DNA from: DALYDK01 sp964477125
Lineage (GTDB): Bacteria; Patescibacteriota; Saccharimonadia; Saccharimonadales; CAIOMD01
DNA length: 18,475 bases
Reading direction: 5' to 3'
NCBI GenBank assembly: GCA_964477125.1
Contig: CAYZCZ010000013.1
Coordinates: 1-18,475 of the forward strand
Made by a program: the position numbers and the translations under genes. Below, in pieces: positions 14,788 to 18,475 of the stretch (positions are counted from its first letter, which is position 1; every line of letters begins with the position of its first letter). Below the pieces are notes generated by a model that saw only the letters and a list, made by a program, of their open reading frames with translations, made no database searches and was not told the DNA's origin.

Positions 14788-14864
14788 TGGTAGCAGGGGC
14801 GAGACTTGAACTCGCGACCTCAGGCTTATGAGTCCTGCGCTCTGACCAGCTGAGCTACCCTGCC
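14788..14864 (-). tRNA. tRNA-Met (CAU), elongator type
   Basis: A 77-nt cloverleaf with encoded CCA. The acceptor stem GGCAGGG pairs with CCCTGCT (first pair G-U). The D stem is GAGC-type, the anticodon loop CTCATAA has CAU at 14830-14828, and the T stem is GCGAG/CTCGC with loop TTCAAGT. The anticodon stem has an A-G mismatch next to the loop. The body resembles elongator tRNA-Met (G1-U72, AGGTCG after the anticodon arm, GCTACCA end) more than initiator or lysidine-modified tRNA-Ile2, but the CAU anticodon alone cannot decide. It lies directly upstream of tilS. Confidence 0.93.
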
Positions 14865-14874
14865 ATAATCTCCG

Positions 14875-14903
14875 AGTATAGCAAAACTGTATCTGTTTTG
14901 CTA
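14875..14903 (-). promoter_or_regulatory. tRNA-Met promoter with a 9-bp inverted repeat
   Basis: TATACT (14880-14875) is a good -10 placed 10 nt before the mature tRNA. The region from -35 to -10 is taken up by a perfect inverted repeat, TAGCAAAAC/GTTTTGCTA, with a 7-nt centre (14879-14903). No T-run follows on either strand, so it looks more like an operator or cruciform than a terminator. Confidence 0.5.
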
Positions 14904-14910
14904 GCTATTT

Positions 14911-14947
14911 CCAAATAAATAATGCCCCTTTTTATGGGGGCATTATT
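14911..14947 (-). terminator. Hairpin terminator of the 26-codon ORF unit
   Basis: An 11-bp stem, AATAATGCCCC (14918-14928) with GGGGCATTATT (14937-14947), has an 8-nt loop. On the minus strand the 3' arm runs into ATTATTTATTTGG, a U-rich tail. It would end a transcript of about 190 nt started by the promoter at 15111-15139. Confidence 0.7.
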
Positions 14948-14980
14948 AAAGCTCTCGCCTACGCAGCCATAGACATGTAA

Positions 14981-15061
14981 TTAAACAAGAAGTGAATCTA
15001 TGCTTAACAACCTAACATCGCTTGTAGGAGAAAACTCATAAGCTAAAACTACATCGCTCAT
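14981..15061 (-). CDS. Putative 26-aa peptide in its own transcription unit
   Basis: An ATG at 15061-15059 opens 26 codons to TAA at 14983-14981. A GGAG ribosome site lies 8 nt upstream (15070-15073). A strong promoter is upstream and a hairpin terminator downstream, so a transcript of about 190 nt is expected. The peptide (MSDVVLAYEFSP at its start) is mildly acidic, has no membrane span, and belongs to no family I know. The RNA could instead be a small regulatory RNA whose ORF is incidental, or a leader peptide ahead of the tRNA-tilS segment. Confidence 0.45.
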   Translation of the reverse strand: MSDVVLAYEFSPTSDVRLLSIDSLLV

Positions 15062-15110
15062 GCGTATTACTCCATTTTTTTAATATTTTTGCTTTTTTAG
15101 CAACATTTCT

Positions 15111-15139
15111 ATATTAAAGCATTTATGCTTATTTGTCAA
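15111..15139 (-). promoter_or_regulatory. Strong promoter with palindromic spacer, drives the 26-codon unit
   Basis: TTGACA (15139-15134), a 17-nt spacer and TAATAT (15116-15111) on the minus strand. The -35 is perfect and the spacing ideal. Fourteen of the 17 spacer bases form the palindrome AAGCAT-AA-ATGCTT (15130-15117), abutting the -10 box as an operator would. The predicted start is near 15104. It lies 24 nt beyond the stop of the P-type ATPase-like gene. Confidence 0.75.
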
Positions 15140-15162
15140 GTATATTATTGGTGTTTTTTGAA

Positions 15163-16233
15163 TTATTTTAATAAACTCTCAATTTGTTTAATTGCCCTAT
15201 TATTCACCGAGATTGTCGGCAATATTATATCCGCCAAGTCTAGCGCTGTTTGATTAGCCGTATCAGCTGCAACAACTGAAAATGATGCCCCTTCAAATAA
15301 CGAGACAAGCTCCTTGCCAGAATCTACCCATAGAACTTCTCTATTCTTTAAATGTAATAAATTTATATACCTTAAAATTTCTTGTTGACCAATATTAATC
15401 AAAACCAATATTGGGTGATCGCTTTCAAGTAACGACTTATTACTCTTTTCTCTAAAGGACTTAGCGTCTATCTTTACAGTTCCAGGCACTGTCTTTGATA
15501 ATTTATCATAGCCATCAGCGTCTGTAACAATAATAAGATTCTTCCCCAAACCTACAGATAGTACGCGCACAGCTTCTTTAATACCATCTATACTTAGCCC
15601 AATATTTAATACCACTGTATCAATAGTAGATAAACCTGAAAGACCAAGCTTGTTATTTATAATTATGCCTTTATTATTTAGCCTTTTTACCATTCGTCGC
15701 GTCGAAAAAGCTACTCTTTTTGCTTTATTTTTATAATTTATTTTTGCTATTTCGGTATTTGAACCTATTGCCACAACAATACCTAACAATGAGCCGGTTA
15801 ATACCGGACATCCTGCGTAAGCCATATTTTTATTATTTTGAAGAGCCTTGGAATCTACGCTATTTGTGAAAGCATTTTTATGGGCAGGTGCAGAAATTCC
15901 GGTAATACATTCTTGCTGAACGGAGCAATTTTCTACTTCTAAAACACGTAAATCTGCAGGCACTAAATCACCAGCCTCCAATACAACAATATCTCCAAGA
16001 ACTAGGTTATAACTTTTTATAGTTTTAAGCCTGCCATCCCTTACTACCCTATTCGTAAAATACTTTGCAGAATTTTCATCACGCGTTGGGTTAATATTTT
16101 TACCTAATTTTTTAGATCTTTCGGTTGCCTCCTTGTCAGATAAACCCTTTTCCATTGCTACAACAAAAAAATCTAATAATTCATCGGAACTAATTTTGGA
16201 CCAGTTTTTGATAATATTTTTTGCTGGGCTCAC
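15163..16233 (-). CDS. Soluble P-type ATPase-like protein lacking membrane and catalytic parts
   Basis: This 356-aa protein follows a P2-type cation ATPase in order but is stripped. Residues 11-55 match the N-terminal cytoplasmic domain (LSDKEATERSKKLGKN). Residues 64-164 match the actuator domain (VVRDGRLKTI, GDIVVLEAGDLVPADLRVLE), but TGES is TGIS (111-114). Helices TM1-2 and TM3-4 are absent, and no hydrophobic stretch of 20 aa exists. Where ICSDKTGT is expected the protein has VVLNIGLS (207-214), with Asn210 at the phosphorylated Asp. The nucleotide-binding domain is gone. The C-terminal Rossmann part remains (ALDLADIIL), with VDSGKE for GDGxND. No ATPase or transport activity is expected; a scaffold or regulator is possible. 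GTG 16233 follows an AGGG site 11 nt upstream. The frame is uninterrupted, so it is not simple decay. Confidence 0.75.
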   Translation of the reverse strand: MSPAKNIIKNWSKISSDELLDFFVVAMEKGLSDKEATERSKKLGKNINPTRDENSAKYFTNRVVRDGRLKTIKSYNLVLGDIVVLEAGDLVPADLRVLEVENCSVQQECITGISAPAHKNAFTNSVDSKALQNNKNMAYAGCPVLTGSLLGIVVAIGSNTEIAKINYKNKAKRVAFSTRRMVKRLNNKGIIINNKLGLSGLSTIDTVVLNIGLSIDGIKEAVRVLSVGLGKNLIIVTDADGYDKLSKTVPGTVKIDAKSFREKSNKSLLESDHPILVLINIGQQEILRYINLLHLKNREVLWVDSGKELVSLFEGASFSVVAADTANQTALDLADIILPTISVNNRAIKQIESLLK

Positions 16234-16319
16234 AGTTTTTAACCCTTATGTTTATGCCTTTATATTAGTATTTTTATAAATTAATAGCAACGGGTGTTAA
16301 GCATTAGCTTATTAAGTTG

Positions 16320-16325
16320 TATAAT
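16320..16325 (+). promoter_or_regulatory. -10 box (TATAAT) of the disulfide oxidoreductase gene
   Basis: A perfect TATAAT lies 11 nt before ATG 16337. No Shine-Dalgarno is present in between (ACTGGTAAATA) and no good -35 is seen. The leader would be about 5 nt. Confidence 0.5.
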
Positions 16326-16336
16326 ACTGGTAAATA

Positions 16337-17725
16337 ATGGCTAAGAAATTCAAAAAACCAGTTAAATATGATTATGACCTAGTTGTGATTGGTGCTGGAG
16401 CTAGTGGATCTGTAGGCGCCAATGACGCAGCAAGTAGGGGCAAAAAAGTTCTTGTTATAGAAAATAATACTATAGGTGGAGAATGTCCTTCAGTAACTTG
16501 TGTTCCAACTAAAGCACTTATGGAGTCCGTTAAAACGTTTCGAAATGCTGAAACAGCCATGCACAATGGAGTTACAATAGAATCTTATAGTTTAAGTAGA
16601 GATAAAGCCCAACATTGGGTCAAAAAAGCTATTAATACTGCAACTTACGATAGCCGAGAAGGATTCTCTGATCCAAACATTACACTAATAAAAGGTTATG
16701 CAACTTTCGTAAACCCTTGGCAAATTTCAGTTAACTCTAAACGTATAACCGGTAAAAGGATATTAATTGCCTGTGGAGCATCTCCTAGAATCCCAGCTAT
16801 ACACGGCTTAGAACAGGTTGGATATCTAACATATAAAGACTTGTCATTAAGCCAAGAATATCCAGAAAGTGTTTGTTTTGTTGGTGGTGGTGCCGTGGCA
16901 TATGAATACAGCCAAATATTGTCTGCTTTTGGTGTAAAGGTACATATCATTGAGCATTCATCTCATATTTTGCCTAACATGGACCAAGAAGCTGGTGATA
17001 TTGCTAGCGATATACTAGCTAAGCTTGGTGTTAGCATTCATAATAGTGCGAGTCCCGCCGAAGTAGGAATTTCTGAAAATGGTAATAAATATATCATCTA
17101 TACAAGGTTAGGCCGAAAGTATCGTTTAGTTATCAATGAAATTATTATTAGCTCTAGTAAGACACCAAACTTAGACATTGCACCTGAAAATGCAGGTATA
17201 AAATATGATTCTTGGGGTATAAAAGTAAATAGCTTGCAACAAACAAATCAAAAACACATTTATAGTGCTGGCGAAGTCTGTGGCCATAACTTTACTGCCA
17301 CAGGGGCAATAAAAGAGACACGAGTAGCAGTACATAACATGTTTGGCCATAAAAAAGCACATACTAACCACGCATACACTCCAGTAGTACTTTACGGAAT
17401 CCCTGAGATTGCTACAGTTGGTACAAACGAAAAAGCGATGAAAATGACAGGTAAAATATACCAAACAGCAATTGCACCAATTGGAATTTTGGGTAAATCA
17501 GTAACCTCTCAGTACAATAACGGTTTCGTAAAACTAATAGCAAACCATAAAGGTGTTGTCATAGGTGCAACCGTTGTGTCTCCTAACGCAAGTGAAATAA
17601 TTAATTTACTTTCATTTGCAGTAAAAAACCACTCACGTGCATGTGACTTAGCGGAAAGTAGCTACACAATGCCTTCGTGGAGTGAAGCAGTTCGTATTGC
17701 AGCCACTAAAATTTATTGTATTTAA
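16337..17725 (+). CDS. FAD/NAD(P) disulfide oxidoreductase, MerA/Lpd-like
   Basis: A 462-aa class I flavoprotein disulfide reductase. FAD binding is by VIGAGASG (17-24). The redox motif GGECPSVTCVPTKA (47-60) has the CxxxxC pair Cys50/Cys55. The NAD domain has VGGGAVAYE (182-190), and Glu206 at the end of the next strand favours NADH. YSAGEV (309-314) replaces the usual A-x-GD FAD motif. At the dimer interface, where lipoamide dehydrogenase and glutathione reductase have HPTxxE, this protein has MPSWSE (445-450), so the catalytic His is missing. There are no MerA-type C-terminal Cys pair and no HMA domain. The substrate is unknown, and lipoamide or mercury use is doubtful. It converges on the next gene with a 4-bp overlap. 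Confidence 0.9.
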   Translation: MAKKFKKPVKYDYDLVVIGAGASGSVGANDAASRGKKVLVIENNTIGGECPSVTCVPTKALMESVKTFRNAETAMHNGVTIESYSLSRDKAQHWVKKAINTATYDSREGFSDPNITLIKGYATFVNPWQISVNSKRITGKRILIACGASPRIPAIHGLEQVGYLTYKDLSLSQEYPESVCFVGGGAVAYEYSQILSAFGVKVHIIEHSSHILPNMDQEAGDIASDILAKLGVSIHNSASPAEVGISENGNKYIIYTRLGRKYRLVINEIIISSSKTPNLDIAPENAGIKYDSWGIKVNSLQQTNQKHIYSAGEVCGHNFTATGAIKETRVAVHNMFGHKKAHTNHAYTPVVLYGIPEIATVGTNEKAMKMTGKIYQTAIAPIGILGKSVTSQYNNGFVKLIANHKGVVIGATVVSPNASEIINLLSFAVKNHSRACDLAESSYTMPSWSEAVRIAATKIYCI

Positions 17726-18162
17726 AGACTATAGTTATGGTTGTTGTCACCATTGATTATTTTATTGTCAGGATCTGGGTCGGTACAAAATTTTATTAGG
17801 TCATGTGGAGTTAACTTGACAGCACCACCCGTTCGGAAGTGTTCTTCTCTTAACGTCCAGTCAATAAGCGATGCAACTTCCCCCGTTGTAAAGCCTGGGC
17901 TATAGCCTGAAAACTCTAACATAGTTCTATGAAGCCCCAGCACTGCTGTGGCACCAACCAACACTTCTTGGTCGCTTATCTCTCTACCATCAAAATAATT
18001 AGAAAGCCTATCCTTGAAATATTCTAGTTGAACTGATGATTTTTCAGAACGAAGCATTGCTTGAATTTCTAATTTCATGTTTACTGACGGCTCGGTTACT
18101 AAGCCACAATCAGCTTGCTGAACTTCTAAAACAGTTTTTTCACTGTGTAAAGTCTCTGCCAT
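17722..18162 (-). CDS. Hypothetical protein (146 aa)
   Basis: I do not recognise a family. It is acidic and soluble, with two Cys (19 and 126). The middle (SVQLEYFKDRLSNYF through EVLVGATAVLGLHRTML) looks helical; the tail is Asp/Asn-rich (DPDPDNKIINGDNN). ATG 18162 has a GAGG ribosome site 9 nt upstream. Its stop overlaps the stop of the oxidoreductase tail to tail by 4 bp, so the two genes are transcribed toward each other. No partner gene suggests a role. Confidence 0.75.
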   Translation of the reverse strand: MAETLHSEKTVLEVQQADCGLVTEPSVNMKLEIQAMLRSEKSSVQLEYFKDRLSNYFDGREISDQEVLVGATAVLGLHRTMLEFSGYSPGFTTGEVASLIDWTLREEHFRTGGAVKLTPHDLIKFCTDPDPDNKIINGDNNHNYSL

Positions 18163-18226
18163 TTTTAATTACCTCATTAAATTTATAAGTACATATTGAA
18201 CCTATTAATTTTCTATGTCCAGGATA

Positions 18227-18423
18227 ATGGTGGATAAGTTCGATGGAATGTCTTTTAAAGAATTTTGTCACGTGTGGCAGGATGGCGTAGGGGTTTCACG
18301 CCCTACTATTTCAACTCATATCATGCTTGAAGCAAGTTTCTGTGCGTGATATTCGGTCTACGAGCCTGCGACTTTCGCCAGCTAAAGCTGTCGAATTGCG
18401 GGTTTGAGTCTTGTCTCACATCA
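18227..18423 (+). other. Possible structured RNA or 40-codon ORF upstream of a terminator
   Basis: No recognised gene lies in 18163-18461. On plus there is a 40-codon frame (ATG 18227, TGA 18347-18349; AGGA 2 nt before) with codon use unlike its neighbours. The same stretch can fold: GTAGGG/CCCTAC, a 9-bp stem ATATCATGC/GCGTGATAT, and GCGA/TCGC. A GATAAT box lies at 18223-18228, without a fitting -35. A strong terminator follows at 18424-18462. A small RNA is as likely as a peptide; both are weakly supported. Confidence 0.25.
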
Positions 18424-18462
18424 AAGAAAAAAGACCAATCACAAGGATTGGTCTTTTTTCTT
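18424..18462. terminator. Bidirectional rho-independent terminator
   Basis: A perfect 17-bp stem (18424-18440 with 18446-18462) has a 5-nt loop. The GC-containing core is GACCAATC/GATTGGTC and the outer arms are A-run and T-run, so it works on both strands. On minus it directly follows the CCA end of the partial tRNA. Confidence 0.92.
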
Positions 18463-18475
18463 GGTCGCGGGGGCA
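18462..18475 (-). tRNA. 3' end of a tRNA cut by the window edge
   Basis: Read on minus, the last 14 bases are TGCCCCCGCGACCA: an acceptor 3' strand CCCCGCG, discriminator A and encoded CCA, followed at once by a terminator. The implied 5' strand CGCGGGG is that of bacterial initiator tRNA, but base 72 is G where initiators have A. tRNA-Pro or another C1-starting tRNA is also possible. Only 14 bases are visible. Confidence 0.45.

Noticed and set aside
18347..18385. UGA read-through extending the 40-codon frame by 11 codons
   Set aside because: UGA is a normal stop here (grpE), no SECIS or read-through context is visible, and the frame itself is weak.
18260..18420. Split tRNA: a D-arm-like GGCG/CGCC and a T-arm-like GCGGG-TTTGAGT-CTTGT
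   Set aside because: The T loop lacks the invariant C56, the T stem is mostly wobble pairs, the acceptor has a mismatch, there is no CCA, and no anticodon arm could be placed.
1..18475. CRISPR arrays, insertion sequences, integrases, prophage or plasmid genes
   Set aside because: No regularly spaced repeats, transposase motifs or terminal inverted repeats were seen; the only exact long repeat is the assembly artefact.

Overview
The window looks like a chromosomal segment of a small-genome, AT-rich bacterium, most likely Candidatus Saccharibacteria (TM7) or a close Patescibacteria/CPR relative. The reasons are very compact proteins (HrcA of 237 aa), tight 4-8 bp gene overlaps, several TTG/GTG starts, CIRCE-type heat-shock control and many genes with no recognisable family. 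UGA acts as a stop codon (end of grpE), which argues against the recoded Gracilibacteria/Absconditabacteria. The lineage call is inference; no 16S or ribosomal protein gene is present. Almost all genes lie on the minus strand; only a peroxiredoxin and a flavin disulfide reductase are on plus.

Region 1 (1-6176) is a heat-shock block in two minus-strand units. The first is hrcA-grpE-(91-aa unknown)-dnaK-GNAT, preceded by a perfect CIRCE operator with the -35 box inside it. The second is a SemiSWEET-like transporter gene-dnaJ-glutamine amidotransferase-34-aa membrane peptide, preceded by a degenerate CIRCE. HrcA probably represses both, so the DnaK/DnaJ/GrpE machine and its repressor are controlled together, with unusual passengers.

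Region 2 (6177-8477) holds a guanylate-kinase-like protein with an altered P-loop, diverging from a Bcp-type peroxiredoxin, then a convergent 215-aa unknown. The peroxiredoxin is split by 100 N; the same 55 bases flank the gap on both sides, so this is an assembly artefact and the gene is intact.

Region 3 (8478-14864) is core housekeeping on minus: tRNA-Met(CAU), tilS, ftsH, murJ and lepA (transcription order). It covers tRNA decoding, membrane protein quality control, lipid II flipping and ribosome back-translocation. Several genes here and elsewhere have a good -10 box only 6-12 nt before the start codon and no Shine-Dalgarno sequence, which suggests leaderless mRNAs.

Region 4 (14865-18475) is accessory. 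It contains a short, strongly promoted and terminated transcription unit with a 26-codon ORF, a 356-aa protein that looks like a P-type ATPase stripped of its membrane helices and catalytic residues, a pyridine nucleotide-disulfide oxidoreductase lacking the usual catalytic His, a 146-aa unknown, a possibly structured non-coding stretch, a strong bidirectional terminator, and the 3' end of a tRNA cut by the window edge.
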